A stretch of DNA of 11,621 bases from Acidobacteriota bacterium (GCA_021779795.1 JAJXZZ010000002.1:1-11621), one strand, 5' to 3'. Positions 1 to 7,461 are shown, numbered from the stretch's first letter. Numbers and translations: made by a program. The notes: generated from the letters alone by a model not told the origin.

Positions 1-1
1 C

Positions 2-289
2 TCCACCGGCCGCTCCGCCCGCCTCGGCGACATCGTCACGGCGTCGGTCAAGGAGGCCGTGCCCGACTCGAACGTCAAGAAGGGCTCCGTGGTGAAGGCC
101 GTCATCGTCCGCACGCGCAAGGAGCAGCGCCGCAAGGACGGCAGCTACATCCGCTTCGACCGCAACGCGGCCGTGCTCATCAACGACCAGAACGAGCCGA
201 TCGGCACGCGCGTGTTCGGGCCGGTTGCCCGCGAGCTGCGCGAGCGGAAGTTCATGAAGATCATCTCGCTGGCGCCGGAAGTGCTCTGA
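2..289 (+). CDS. rplN: 50S ribosomal protein L14 (5'-truncated by the window edge)
   Basis: L14 is a universal large-subunit protein that binds 23S rRNA at the subunit interface, contacting 16S rRNA in the bridge B8 region. Reading from base 2 gives 95 residues ending in a TGA stop. The C-terminal part matches the family throughout: the VKKGSVVKAVIVRT segment, the RFDRNAAVLIN segment, then PIGTRVFGPVARELR and the family-typical end FMKIISLAPEVL. The family is usually about 122 residues, so roughly 27 N-terminal residues lie upstream of the window; the ATG at 59 is internal and not the true start. It is the first visible gene of the spc block, followed by an 89-nt repeat-filled spacer and rplX, the normal order. 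Identification is from sequence recognition and context, and is firm. Confidence 0.97.
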   Translation, partial: STGRSARLGDIVTASVKEAVPDSNVKKGSVVKAVIVRTRKEQRRKDGSYIRFDRNAAVLINDQNEPIGTRVFGPVARELRERKFMKIISLAPEVL

Positions 290-378
290 GCGGGGACGCA
301 GAAGGGTTCAGGAGCCGGAATTCAGGAGTCAGCACCGAATCCCGAATCCGGAATCCGGAATCCCGAGGAACCTGAGTT
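290..378 (+). repeat. Heptad-repeat spacer before rplX (GAATCC word)
   Basis: This 89-nt spacer holds a tandem run with period 7: GAATCCC at 337, GAATCCG at 344, GAATCCG at 351 and GAATCCC at 358. Upstream of it are degenerate units of the complementary type (GGTTCAG at 305, AATTCAG at 319, GAGTCAG at 326). The two halves are only partly complementary, so the hairpin is weaker than in other spacers. The run ends at 364 and is followed at once by GAGGAA (365-370), the likely ribosome-binding site of rplX. Confidence 0.85.
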
Positions 379-711
379 ATGTCGCGTCTTGAAACGCCAA
401 TTCGGAAGAACGACAACGTCGTCGTGACGACGGGGAAGGACCGCGGCAAGCGGGGCCGCGTGCTGAAGGTCGAGCCCGCCCACAACCGCCTGGTCGTGGA
501 GGGGGCGAACTTCATCAGCCGCCACACCAAGCCCAACCCGTCCAAGAACGTCCAGGGCGGCATCGCCAAGCGCGAGGCCTCGCTCCACGCGTCCAACGTC
601 CAGCTGGTCTGCCCCGAGTGCGGCAAGCCCACGCGGATCGGCCGCCGCGTGCTGGGCGACGGGCGGAAGGTGCGCATCTGCCGCAAGTGCGAGGGAGTGG
701 TGGACAAATGA
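379..711 (+). CDS. rplX: 50S ribosomal protein L24, zinc-ribbon-tailed form
   Basis: L24 is an assembly-initiating protein that binds the 5' domain of 23S rRNA near the exit tunnel. The 110-residue product has the N-terminal KOW segment (about residues 8-40, including TTGKDRGKRGRVLKV), the conserved R-H-TKPN segment around 48-54, and a C-terminal CPEC...CRKC pair (Cys78, Cys81, Cys101, Cys104) that should bind zinc; not all L24 proteins carry it. The start ATG has GAGGAA eight bases upstream. The end overlaps rplE by 4 bases (ATGA), so the two should be translationally coupled. Order rplN-rplX-rplE is standard. Confidence 0.97.
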   Translation: MSRLETPIRKNDNVVVTTGKDRGKRGRVLKVEPAHNRLVVEGANFISRHTKPNPSKNVQGGIAKREASLHASNVQLVCPECGKPTRIGRRVLGDGRKVRICRKCEGVVDK

Positions 712-1250
712 CCCGGCTGAAGGAACGTTACCTCAAGGACGTCGTCCCCGGCCTGAAGAAGGAGTTCGGCTACACGAACGTCATGGCCATCCCCAAGCTG
801 GAGAAGGTCGTGGTGAACATGGGGCTGGGCGAGGCGACGCAGAACGTCAAGCTGATCGACGCCGGCGCCGACGAGGTCGGGCGCGTCACCGGCCAGCGCG
901 CCGTCACGACGCGGGCGAAGAAGTCGATCGCCGCCTTCAAGGTCCGGAAGGGCATGCCCGTCGGGGCGATGGTCACGCTGCGCGGCGACCGGATGTACGA
1001 GTTCCTCGACCGCCTGCTGAACATCGCGCTGCCGCGGGTCCGCGACTTCAAGGGCGTCTCGACCCGGGGCTTCGACGGCCGCGGCAACTACACGCTCGGC
1101 CTGCGCGACCAGCTGCTGTTCCCCGAGATCGACTACATGAAGGTCGACAAGGCGCGGGGCATGAACGTTTCGGTGGTGACGACGGCCAAGACCGACGAGG
1201 AGGCGCGGCGGCTGCTGCAGCTCCTCGGGATGCCGTTCAGGACAGCCTAA
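708..1250 (+). CDS. rplE: 50S ribosomal protein L5
   Basis: L5 binds 5S rRNA and helps place the 5S particle in the central protuberance; it also touches the P-site tRNA. The 180-residue product is of normal family length (about 179). Recognisable segments are MTRLKERYLKDVVP at the start, PKLEKVVVNMGLGEA, the AFKVRKGMPVGAMVTLRG segment, GFDGRGNYTLGL, FPEIDYMKVDK and the family-typical end LLGMPFR plus TA. The ATG at 708 lies in the ATGA overlap with the rplX stop, with AGGGAG at 692-697 as ribosome-binding site inside rplX. The same frame is open further upstream (from 618), but that stretch is a shadow of rplX and lacks family similarity. Confidence 0.97.
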   Translation: MTRLKERYLKDVVPGLKKEFGYTNVMAIPKLEKVVVNMGLGEATQNVKLIDAGADEVGRVTGQRAVTTRAKKSIAAFKVRKGMPVGAMVTLRGDRMYEFLDRLLNIALPRVRDFKGVSTRGFDGRGNYTLGLRDQLLFPEIDYMKVDKARGMNVSVVTTAKTDEEARRLLQLLGMPFRTA

Positions 1251-1309
1251 GGCTCAATAGGCTCAGGGCTCAGGGCGGACCACGGCCCTGAGCCGACAAG
1301 GATCTGTAA
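1251..1309 (+). repeat. Heptad-repeat hairpin before rpsN (GGCTCAG word)
   Basis: GGCTCAA begins right after the rplE stop at 1251, then GGCTCAG at 1260 and 1267. The second unit opens a perfect 10-bp stem, 1267-1276 with 1285-1294 (GGCTCAGGGC with GCCCTGAGCC), around an 8-nt loop. There is no T tract after it, so it is not a standard terminator. The stem ends 15 nt before the rpsN start; AAGGA (1298-1302) in that gap is the likely ribosome-binding site. Confidence 0.85.
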
Positions 1310-1495
1310 ATGGCTACGACCGCGAAGAGAGTCAAGGAACTGAAGACGCCGAAGTACAAGATCCGCCTGCGGCACCGCTGCCGGCTGTGCGGACGGCCGC
1401 GGGGCTACCTCCGGAAGTTCGCCCTGTGCCGGCTCTGCTTCCGCAAGCTGGCGCTCGAGGGGGACATCACGGGCGTCGTCAAGAGCAGCTGGTAG
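1310..1495 (+). CDS. rpsN: 30S ribosomal protein S14, short zinc-binding type (type Z)
   Basis: S14 sits in the head of the small subunit and is needed late in its assembly. The 61-residue length, the two CxxC pairs (Cys24, Cys27, Cys40, Cys43), the RCRLCGRPRG core, RKFALCRLCFR and the ending KSSW are diagnostic of the short zinc form rather than the roughly 100-residue cysteine-free form. It lies between rplE and rpsH, the normal place. The start ATG is preceded by AAGGA at good spacing and directly follows the hairpin ending at 1294. A second open frame across the same DNA (1387-1578) is a shadow. Confidence 0.97.
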   Translation: MATTAKRVKELKTPKYKIRLRHRCRLCGRPRGYLRKFALCRLCFRKLALEGDITGVVKSSW

Positions 1496-1528
1496 ACCGG
1501 CGGAATCGCAGGCGGAAACCCCCGAACT

Positions 1529-1544
1529 GTTCGCGCGAGCGAAC
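1529..1544 (+). other. Small hairpin with GCGA tetraloop in the rpsN-rpsH spacer
   Basis: GTTCGC (1529-1534) pairs perfectly with GCGAAC (1539-1544) around GCGA, a GNRA-type tetraloop. The spacer (1496-1574, 79 nt) has no heptad run and no T tract. AAGG at 1561-1564 is the likely rpsH ribosome-binding site. Function unknown. Confidence 0.55.
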
Positions 1545-1574
1545 CACCCGGGAGAACGACAAGGTTCACGAGTT

Positions 1575-1985
1575 ATGACTGATCCGATTGCTGACATGCT
1601 CACGCGCATCCGCAACGCCGTGGGGGCCAAGCGGCCGCGCGTCGACATCCCGGCGTCCAGGCTGAAGGTCGAGATCGCCCGGATCCTGCAGTCCGAGGGG
1701 TACATCCAGGGCTACAAGGTCGTGGAGGAGACTCCCGAGGGCGCCCGGGCGCCCCGCAAGGTCGTGCGCGTCTTCCTGAAGTACGGCGCGCGCGGCGAAC
1801 GCGTCATCACCGGGATCGAGCGCATCAGCCGGCCCGGCCGGCGCGTCTACTTCGGCCACGACGAGGTGCCGCCCGTGCTCGCCGGCCTCGGCATCAGCAT
1901 CCTGACGACCTCCAGGGGCCTGATGACCGGCCGCGACGCCAGCAGGGCGGGCATCGGCGGCGAGGTGCTCTGCAACGTCTGGTAG
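1575..1985 (+). CDS. rpsH: 30S ribosomal protein S8
   Basis: S8 binds helix 21 of 16S rRNA and is essential for central-domain assembly; in E. coli it is also the translational repressor of the spc operon. The 136-residue product (family about 130) starts TDPIADMLTRIRNA, has the IPASRLKVEIARIL segment, and ends with the family C-terminal signature GISILTTSRGLMTGRDA followed by GIGGEVLCNVW. Whether S8 autoregulates here cannot be told; I see no obvious copy of its 16S target in the spacers. The start is fixed by homology and by AAGG about 10 bases upstream. Confidence 0.97.
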   Translation: MTDPIADMLTRIRNAVGAKRPRVDIPASRLKVEIARILQSEGYIQGYKVVEETPEGARAPRKVVRVFLKYGARGERVITGIERISRPGRRVYFGHDEVPPVLAGLGISILTTSRGLMTGRDASRAGIGGEVLCNVW

Positions 1986-2095
1986 TGAAGTGACACGGAC
2001 GTAGTGGCGAGCGACCAGTGGCTAGTGGCTAGTGTCAAACGCGTGACTGGCTGGCCACTGACCACTGCCCACTAGTCACTGACAGGATGACAACC
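1986..2095 (+). repeat. Heptad-repeat inverted element before rplF (CTAGTGG/CCACTGA word)
   Basis: The left arm has CCAGTGG at 2015, CTAGTGG at 2022 and CTAGTGT at 2029, with GTAGTGG in the same register at 2001. The right arm has the inverse words GGCCACT at 2053, GACCACT at 2060, GCCCACT at 2067 and AGTCACT at 2074. Pairing 2015-2034 with 2056-2075 gives 15 Watson-Crick pairs, 2 G-T wobbles and 3 mismatches in 20. The right array ends at 2080, 15 nt before the rplF start. Confidence 0.85.
2083..2087 (+). promoter_or_regulatory. Ribosome-binding site deciding the rplF start
   Basis: CAGGA here lies about 9 bases before the ATG at 2096. It overlaps the alternative ATG at 2087, too close to serve it, so 2096 is the better start. 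Confidence 0.6.
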
Positions 2096-2632
2096 ATGTC
2101 CCGTATTGGAAAGAAACCCATCCCGATCCCGAAGGGCGTCACGGTCACCGTGGCCGAGGGCGCGGTCGAGATCCAGGGCCCCAAGGGCAAGCTGCGGCAG
2201 GCCTGCCCCCCCGGCATCACGTTCGAGGTCAGGGACGGCCAGCTGCACGCCCTGACGGTCCGCGACGACAAGGAGCTCGGGAAGTTCCACGGCCTCGGCC
2301 GCAGCCTCGTCGCCAACGCCGTCGCCGGGGTGACCGAGGGGTTCAAGCGCGAGCTCGACATCGTGGGCATCGGCTACCGCGCCGAGCTGAAGGGCCGGCA
2401 GGTGGTCTTCGCCCTCGGCTACTCGCACCCGATCGTGTTCGACATCCCCCAGGGGATCGACATCGCGATCGACAAGCAGACGCACGTCACCGTGACCGGC
2501 ATCGACCGGCAGCTCGTCGGCCAGGTGGCCGCCGACATCCGGCGGATGCGCAAGCCGGACCCCTACAAGCAGAAGGGCGTCCGCTACACCGGCGAAGTGC
2601 TGAAGAAGAAGGTCGGCAAGACGGGGGCGTAG
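2096..2632 (+). CDS. rplF: 50S ribosomal protein L6
   Basis: L6 binds the sarcin-ricin loop region of 23S rRNA near the factor-binding centre. The product from 2096 is 178 residues, close to the 177 of E. coli L6, and starts MSRIGKKPIPIP, the usual family beginning; an in-frame ATG at 2087 would add MTT and leave no room for a ribosome-binding site. The two repeated alpha/beta domains are visible (about 1-82 and 83-178). The C-terminal domain contains the L6 signature GQVAADIRRMRKPDPYKQKGVRY followed by GE and a lysine-rich end; this is cited as the region near residues 139-162. Normal order after rpsH. Confidence 0.96.
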   Translation: MSRIGKKPIPIPKGVTVTVAEGAVEIQGPKGKLRQACPPGITFEVRDGQLHALTVRDDKELGKFHGLGRSLVANAVAGVTEGFKRELDIVGIGYRAELKGRQVVFALGYSHPIVFDIPQGIDIAIDKQTHVTVTGIDRQLVGQVAADIRRMRKPDPYKQKGVRYTGEVLKKKVGKTGA

Positions 2633-2698
2633 ACAAGGGCTCAGGGCTCACGGCTCGAGACTCAGGCGGCCCAAAGCCCCTCGAGCCCTGAGCCGCCC

Positions 2699-2733
2699 GT
2701 GAAGACCTCGGGGCCCGGGGGCCCCGTGAAGAC
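2699..2733 (+). repeat. 8-bp direct repeats flanking a G/C palindrome upstream of rplR
   Basis: GTGAAGAC occurs at 2699-2706 and again at 2726-2733. Between them is an 8-bp perfect inverted repeat, CGGGGCCC (2709-2716) and GGGCCCCG (2719-2726), with a 2-nt centre. The in-frame GTG at 2699 could extend rplR by 16 residues, but this is not favoured. Confidence 0.7.
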
Positions 2734-2735
2734 AC

Positions 2736-2742
2736 GAGAAGG
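2736..2742 (+). promoter_or_regulatory. Ribosome-binding site deciding the rplR start
   Basis: AGAAGGA (allowing for one base of position error) stands about 5 bases before the ATG at 2747. It supports that ATG over the in-frame GTG at 2699. Confidence 0.6.
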
Positions 2743-2746
2743 ACCT

Positions 2747-3121
2747 ATGAAGATTCGGACCAAGGAAGACCGGCGCGACCGCATCAAGCTGCGGCTGCGC
2801 AAGCGCATCGTCGGGTCGGCCGAGCGCCCCCGGGTGACGGTGTTCCGCAGCGTGGCGCACATCTACGCCCAGGCCGTCGACGACGCGACCGGGCGCACCG
2901 TGGCGGCGGCGTCGACCGTCGAGCCGGCCGTCAAGGCCAGGATGGGCGAGAACGTGCGCGGCGGCAACGTCGCGGGCGCCGCGCTCGTGGGCCAGCTCAT
3001 CGCCGAGCGGCTGCTCGCGAAGGGGCTCAAGCAGGCGGTGTTCGATCGGAACGGCTTCCTCTACCACGGCCGGGTCAAGGCCGTCGCCGAGGCGGCACGG
3101 AAAGCGGGATTGGAGTTCTAG
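2747..3121 (+). CDS. rplR: 50S ribosomal protein L18
   Basis: L18 binds 5S rRNA together with L5 in the central protuberance. From the ATG at 2747 the product has 124 residues (family about 117-120). It has the basic N-terminus with R-K-R repeats (RDRIKLRLRKRIVG), RPRVTVFRSVAHIYAQAVDD, and the C-terminal GQLIAERLLAKGLKQAVFDRNGFLYHGRVKAVAEAARKAGLEF, matching the family end. The longer reading from GTG 2699 would add a glycine/proline-rich segment (MKTSGPGGPVKTREGP) unlike any L18 I know. Rps-side neighbours rplF and rpsE are in the normal order; rpsE begins only 15 nt later. Confidence 0.96.
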   Translation: MKIRTKEDRRDRIKLRLRKRIVGSAERPRVTVFRSVAHIYAQAVDDATGRTVAAASTVEPAVKARMGENVRGGNVAGAALVGQLIAERLLAKGLKQAVFDRNGFLYHGRVKAVAEAARKAGLEF

Positions 3122-3136
3122 GTAGGATTCAGACCT

Positions 3137-3703
3137 ATGATTCGCACACGCGAGAAGATCGACCCGTCGCAGCTCGACCTCAAGGACACCGTCGTCGCCA
3201 TCAACCGCGTCACCAAGGTCGTCAAGGGCGGCAAGAACCTGAGCTTCAGCGCCCTGGTGGTCGTCGGGGACGGGCATGGCGTGGTGGGCTTCGGCGTCGG
3301 CAAAGCGCGCGAGGTGCCCTCGGCCATCAAGAAGGGGATCGAGGCGGCCAAGAAGGGCCTGATCCGCGTGCCGCTCATCGGCACGACGATTCCCCACGAG
3401 ATCGTCGGCCGCTACGGCGCGGGCGGCGTGCTGCTCAAGCCGGCCCCGGACGGCACCGGCATCATCGCCGGCGGCGCGGTGCGCGCCGTGGTCGAGTCGG
3501 CCGGCATCACCAACATCCTGACCAAGTCGCTCGGGTCGGACAACGCCCACAACGTGGTCCGGGCCACCTTCGCGGGCCTGCTCGGCCTGAAGGACCCCGT
3601 GGCCGTGGCGCGGATGCGCGGCAAGTCGATCGAGGAGATGACCGGGCGCCACGCGGCCGCCCCGGCCGCCCCGGCCCCGACGGAGCCGCGGACGGACGCC
3701 TAG
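3137..3703 (+). CDS. rpsE: 30S ribosomal protein S5
   Basis: S5 lies at the back of the small subunit near the mRNA entry, and affects decoding accuracy and spectinomycin response. The 188-residue product has the N-terminal double-stranded RNA-binding fold (about 11-80, with VVAINRVTKVVKGGKNLSFSALVVVGD and GFGVGKAREVPSAIKK) and the C-terminal S5 domain (about 90-165, with GAGGVLLKPAPDGTGIIAGGAVRAVVE and GITNILTKSLGS). The last 15-20 residues are an alanine/proline-rich tail (AAAPAAPAP...), probably disordered, making it slightly longer than the usual 165-170. AGGTAGGA right across the rplR stop serves as ribosome-binding site, so coupling to rplR is likely. Confidence 0.97.
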   Translation: MIRTREKIDPSQLDLKDTVVAINRVTKVVKGGKNLSFSALVVVGDGHGVVGFGVGKAREVPSAIKKGIEAAKKGLIRVPLIGTTIPHEIVGRYGAGGVLLKPAPDGTGIIAGGAVRAVVESAGITNILTKSLGSDNAHNVVRATFAGLLGLKDPVAVARMRGKSIEEMTGRHAAAPAAPAPTEPRTDA

Positions 3704-3721
3704 CCGGCGGGCCCGGCAGCG

Positions 3722-3744
3722 GGCGCGCGGCGGGGCCGCGCGCC
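3722..3744 (+). other. Perfect GC hairpin in the rpsE-rpmD spacer
   Basis: GGCGCGCGGC (3722-3731) pairs with GCCGCGCGCC (3735-3744) around GGG: 10 perfect pairs. No T tract follows, so a terminator is unlikely in mid-operon. The spacer (3704-3770) has no heptad run. GAGGA just before the rpmD start is the ribosome-binding site. Confidence 0.6.
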
Positions 3745-3770
3745 GGAGATCTCGCAAGCGAGGACGGCTC

Positions 3771-3968
3771 ATGGCAACGAAGAGACACGCCGGTGGCAAG
3801 ACGCTGACGGTCACGCAGGTGCGCAGCACCATCGGCTTCAACAAGAAGCAGGGCGACGTCGTCCGGAGCATCGGCCTCCGGCGCATCCGCCACACCATCG
3901 AGGTTGCCGACACGCCTGAGATGCGCGGCATGCTCCACAAGGTGCGGCACATCGTCGAAGTGAAGTAG
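3771..3968 (+). CDS. rpmD: 50S ribosomal protein L30
   Basis: L30 is a small, non-universal large-subunit protein that contacts 23S rRNA domain II. The 65-residue product (family about 59-65) has the typical KTLTVTQVRSTIGFNKKQ opening, the GLRRIRHTIEVADTPEMRGML centre and a KVRHIVEV end. Many bacterial groups lack rpmD; its presence between rpsE and rplO is the ancestral arrangement. The ATG follows GAGGA by about 6 bases. rplO starts 8 nt after the stop. Confidence 0.95.
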   Translation: MATKRHAGGKTLTVTQVRSTIGFNKKQGDVVRSIGLRRIRHTIEVADTPEMRGMLHKVRHIVEVK

Positions 3969-3976
3969 GGATTGTT

Positions 3977-4435
3977 ATGGATCTGACCAATCTCAAGCCG
4001 CCCAAGGGCGCCAAGCACGCCAGCAAGCGCGTCGGGCGCGGCCAGGGCTCGGGCAACGGCGTCACCGCCGGCCGCGGCGAGAAGGGCGCGAAGTCGCGCT
4101 CCGGCTTCAAGCACAAGCGCGGGTTCGAAGGCGGCCAGATGCCGCTCCACCGGCGCGTGCCGAAGCGGGGGTTCTTCAACCCGTTCCGCGTCGAGTACGC
4201 CGTCGTCAACCTCGACGCGATCGCGGACCGGTTCGAGGCCGGCGCCGTCGTGACCCCCGAGCTGCTGCGCGAGAAGGGGCTCCTCAAGGGCGCGTCCGGC
4301 CAGCTGGTGAAGGTCCTCGCGCGCGGCGATGTCTCGAAGGCGTTCACGGTCCGCGCGCACAAGTTCAGCGGCAAGGCGGCCGAGAAGATCGCCGCCGCGG
4401 GCGGCACGGCCGAGCCGATCGTCACCGGGGCCTGA
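3977..4435 (+). CDS. rplO: 50S ribosomal protein L15
   Basis: L15 is a late assembly protein of the large subunit whose long basic N-terminal arm threads through 23S rRNA. The 152-residue product shows that arm in residues 1-60: LTNLKPPKGAKHASKRVGRG, GSGNGVTAGRGEKGAKSRSG and FEGGQMPLHRRVPKRGF, all hallmarks of the family. The C-terminal globular part includes LLREKGLLKGASGQLVKVLARGD and ends with HKFSGKAAEKIAAAGGTAE, the usual signature with the final G-G. The stop is 5 nt from the first heptad of the secY element. Ribosome-binding site AGGGA is beside the rpmD stop. Confidence 0.97.
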   Translation: MDLTNLKPPKGAKHASKRVGRGQGSGNGVTAGRGEKGAKSRSGFKHKRGFEGGQMPLHRRVPKRGFFNPFRVEYAVVNLDAIADRFEAGAVVTPELLREKGLLKGASGQLVKVLARGDVSKAFTVRAHKFSGKAAEKIAAAGGTAEPIVTGA

Positions 4436-4440
4436 CCGAC

Positions 4441-4512
4441 GGGCTCGGGACTCGGGGCTCAGGGCTCAGGTGGCCTCGGGCCGCCTGAGCCTTGAGTCTC
4501 GAGCCTTGAGCC
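4441..4512 (+). repeat. 33-bp stem-loop made of heptad repeats, immediately before secY
   Basis: The left half is GGGCTCG at 4441, GGACTCG at 4448, GGGCTCA at 4455 and 4462. The right half is GCCTGAG at 4483, CCTTGAG at 4490, TCTCGAG at 4497 and CCTTGAG at 4504. Base i pairs with base 8954-i from 4442/4512 to 4474/4480 around the 5-nt loop CTCGG. I count 26 Watson-Crick pairs, 6 G-T wobbles (4447, 4448, 4455, 4457, 4462, 4471) and one A-C mismatch (4450/4504). The element takes up almost all of the 93-nt rplO-secY spacer. No T tract follows it. The secY start lies 16 nt further on with only a weak GGA (4518-4520) as ribosome-binding site. Confidence 0.9.
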
Positions 4513-4528
4513 GCTTTGGATAAAAGTC

Positions 4529-5923
<1,395 letters not shown>

Positions 5924-5955
5924 GAGAACCGGCCCAGGCCCAGAGCCTGACACAT

Positions 5956-6615
5956 ATGGCACTCAACCTCGTGATGCTCGGGCCGCCCGGGGCGGGCAAG
6001 GGGACGCAGGCGAAGCGGTTCGCCGCGGCGCGGCGCATCCCGCACATCTCGACCGGCGACATGCTGCGCGAGGCGGTGGCGGCGGGGACCGAGATCGGGC
6101 TGCGCGCCAGGGCGGTGATGGAGCAGGGCGGGCTCGTCAGCGACGAGATCATCCTCGGGATCGTGCGCGAGCGGCTGGCCAGGCCCGACGCGCAGGCGGG
6201 GTTCCTGCTCGACGGCTTCCCGCGCACCGTGGCGCAGGCCGAGGCGCTCGACCGGATGATGGCGGGCCGCGGCCGGCTCGTGGTCGTCGACATCGCCGTG
6301 GCCGACGACGAGCTGGTGGCGCGGCTGACGTCGCGGCGGGTGTGCAGCGCCTGCGGGGCGAACGCCGAGTTCCCCCCCGCCGGCCAGCCGGCGCCGACCG
6401 TGTGCGCGCGGTGCGGCGGGTCGCTGACGCAGCGCGCCGACGACCGCGAGGACGTGATCCGCGAGCGCCTGCGCGTCTACGCGCGGGACACGCGGCCGCT
6501 GGTGGACTACTACCGGGGCCGCCCGACGTTCCGGGCGGTCGACGGGGCGCAGCCGCCCGACCGGGTGGCCGGGGACCTGGCGACGGCCGTGGACTCGGCC
6601 CTGGAGGCGCTCTGA
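5956..6615 (+). CDS. adk: Adenylate kinase, zinc-lid form
   Basis: Adenylate kinase interconverts ATP + AMP and 2 ADP in the cytoplasm. From the ATG at 5956 the product has 219 residues, normal for the long form. The P-loop GPPGAGKGT is at 9-17, the AMP-binding segment with STGDMLR at 32-38, the DGFPRT signature at 86-91, and a lid of Cys130-x2-Cys133 ... Cys150-x2-Cys153 that should bind zinc. RADDREDVIRERL follows (160-172). The tyrosine-histidine pair usual soon after the second lid cysteine is replaced by Asn-Ala (136-137), a mild oddity. The frame is open far upstream (to 5038), but that part is the shadow of secY. The ribosome-binding site is weak; expression may depend on coupling with secY, which ends 32 nt earlier. 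Confidence 0.96.
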   Translation: MALNLVMLGPPGAGKGTQAKRFAAARRIPHISTGDMLREAVAAGTEIGLRARAVMEQGGLVSDEIILGIVRERLARPDAQAGFLLDGFPRTVAQAEALDRMMAGRGRLVVVDIAVADDELVARLTSRRVCSACGANAEFPPAGQPAPTVCARCGGSLTQRADDREDVIRERLRVYARDTRPLVDYYRGRPTFRAVDGAQPPDRVAGDLATAVDSALEAL

Positions 6616-6618
6616 GCC

Positions 6619-7461
6619 ATGATCGTCTGCAAGTCGCCGGCTGAGATCGACAGGATGCGGGCGGCCAACGGCCTGGTCGCCGCCGTCCTGACCGACCTGG
6701 CCTCGGCGATTGCGCCGGGCGTCAGCACCGGCGAGCTGGACGAGCGGGCCGAGGCGGCCATCCGCGCGGCGGGGGCGACGCCGGCGTTCAAGGGGTACCA
6801 TGGATACCCGGCGACGCTGTGCGTCTCGATCAACGACGAGGTGATCCACGGAATCCCGTCCAGGACGCGCCTGATCGCCGAGGGCGACATCGTCTCGGTG
6901 GACGTCGGGGCCGTGATGGACGGGTTCGTCGGCGACTCGGCCGTGACCTTCCCGGTCGGGGCGATTTCCGAGCCGGCCGCCCTGCTGCTGCGGGTGACGC
7001 AGGAGTCGCTCTACCGCGCCATCCTGGCGGCCAGGCCGGGCGGGCGCGTGTCGGACATCGGCGACGCGGTGCAGCGGCACGTCGAGGCGCACGGCTGCTC
7101 GGTGGTCCGGGAGTTCGTCGGGCACGGGATCGGCACCGCGATGCACGAGGAGCCGCAGGTGCCCAACTACGGCCCCGCCGGGCGCGGCGCGCGGCTCACC
7201 GAGGGGATGGTGCTCGCGATCGAGCCGATGGTGAACCTGGGGCGTCCGGCCGTGCGCGTGCTCGAGGACGGCTGGACCGCGGTCACGCGCGACCACAGCC
7301 TGTCGGCCCACTTCGAGCACACGGTGGCGATCACCGGGGATGGGCCGCTGGTGCTGACGGCCCGCGACGACGAACGGTTCGACGAGGTCCTGGCCTCGGC
7401 TGGCCTCGCGACCCCCGACCGGGTGGAGACGCGGTGGCGAAAGAGGACACGATTGAGGTGA
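6619..7461 (+). CDS. map: Type I methionine aminopeptidase
   Basis: Map removes the initiator methionine from new proteins at the ribosome exit, using a dinuclear metal centre. All expected residues are present: His77 (in NDEVIHGIP), Asp95 (SVDVG), Asp106 (GDSA), His169 (FVGHGIG), Glu202 (IEPM) and Glu233 (HFEHT), plus His176. The catalytic fold covers about residues 1-250. The 280-residue product is longer than the usual 250-265 because of a C-terminal extension ending in arginine/lysine-rich sequence, and its last 28 bases overlap infA. There is no N-terminal zinc-finger domain. It starts 3 nt after adk with GGAGG at 6603-6607; adk-map linkage is common in Gram-positives and several other phyla. 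Confidence 0.96.
   Translation: MIVCKSPAEIDRMRAANGLVAAVLTDLASAIAPGVSTGELDERAEAAIRAAGATPAFKGYHGYPATLCVSINDEVIHGIPSRTRLIAEGDIVSVDVGAVMDGFVGDSAVTFPVGAISEPAALLLRVTQESLYRAILAARPGGRVSDIGDAVQRHVEAHGCSVVREFVGHGIGTAMHEEPQVPNYGPAGRGARLTEGMVLAIEPMVNLGRPAVRVLEDGWTAVTRDHSLSAHFEHTVAITGDGPLVLTARDDERFDEVLASAGLATPDRVETRWRKRTRLR
7422..7428 (+). promoter_or_regulatory. Ribosome-binding site deciding the infA GTG start
   Basis: GGTGGAG inside the 3' end of map lies 5 bases before the GTG at 7434. It supports that GTG, which gives exactly the family length. Confidence 0.6.

Larger units (their letters stand above)
2633..2746 (+). repeat. Heptad-repeat inverted element before rplR (GGCTCAG word)
   Basis: Four units follow five bases after the rplF stop: GGCTCAG at 2638, GGCTCAC at 2645, GGCTCGA at 2652 and GACTCAG at 2659. 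A perfect 12-bp stem forms between 2638-2649 and 2683-2694; other pairings such as CTCGAG boxes within 2652-2687 compete with it. The rest of the spacer carries a second short palindrome (see 2699-2733). The word is the same as in the rpsN and secY spacers. Confidence 0.85.

Noticed and set aside
2087..2095. Earlier ATG for rplF
   Set aside because: It overlaps the only ribosome-binding site, and the family begins MSRIGKKP, matching 2096.
2648..4360. 570-codon open frame on the minus strand opposite rplR, rpsE, rpmD and rplO
   Set aside because: Its sequence is low-complexity Arg/Ala/Asp/Gly typical of antisense frames in GC-rich DNA, and it lies opposite four certain genes.
4442..4520. Rho-independent terminator between rplO and secY
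   Set aside because: The hairpin is followed by GCTTTGGA rather than a T tract, and secY needs transcription from upstream as no promoter is visible.
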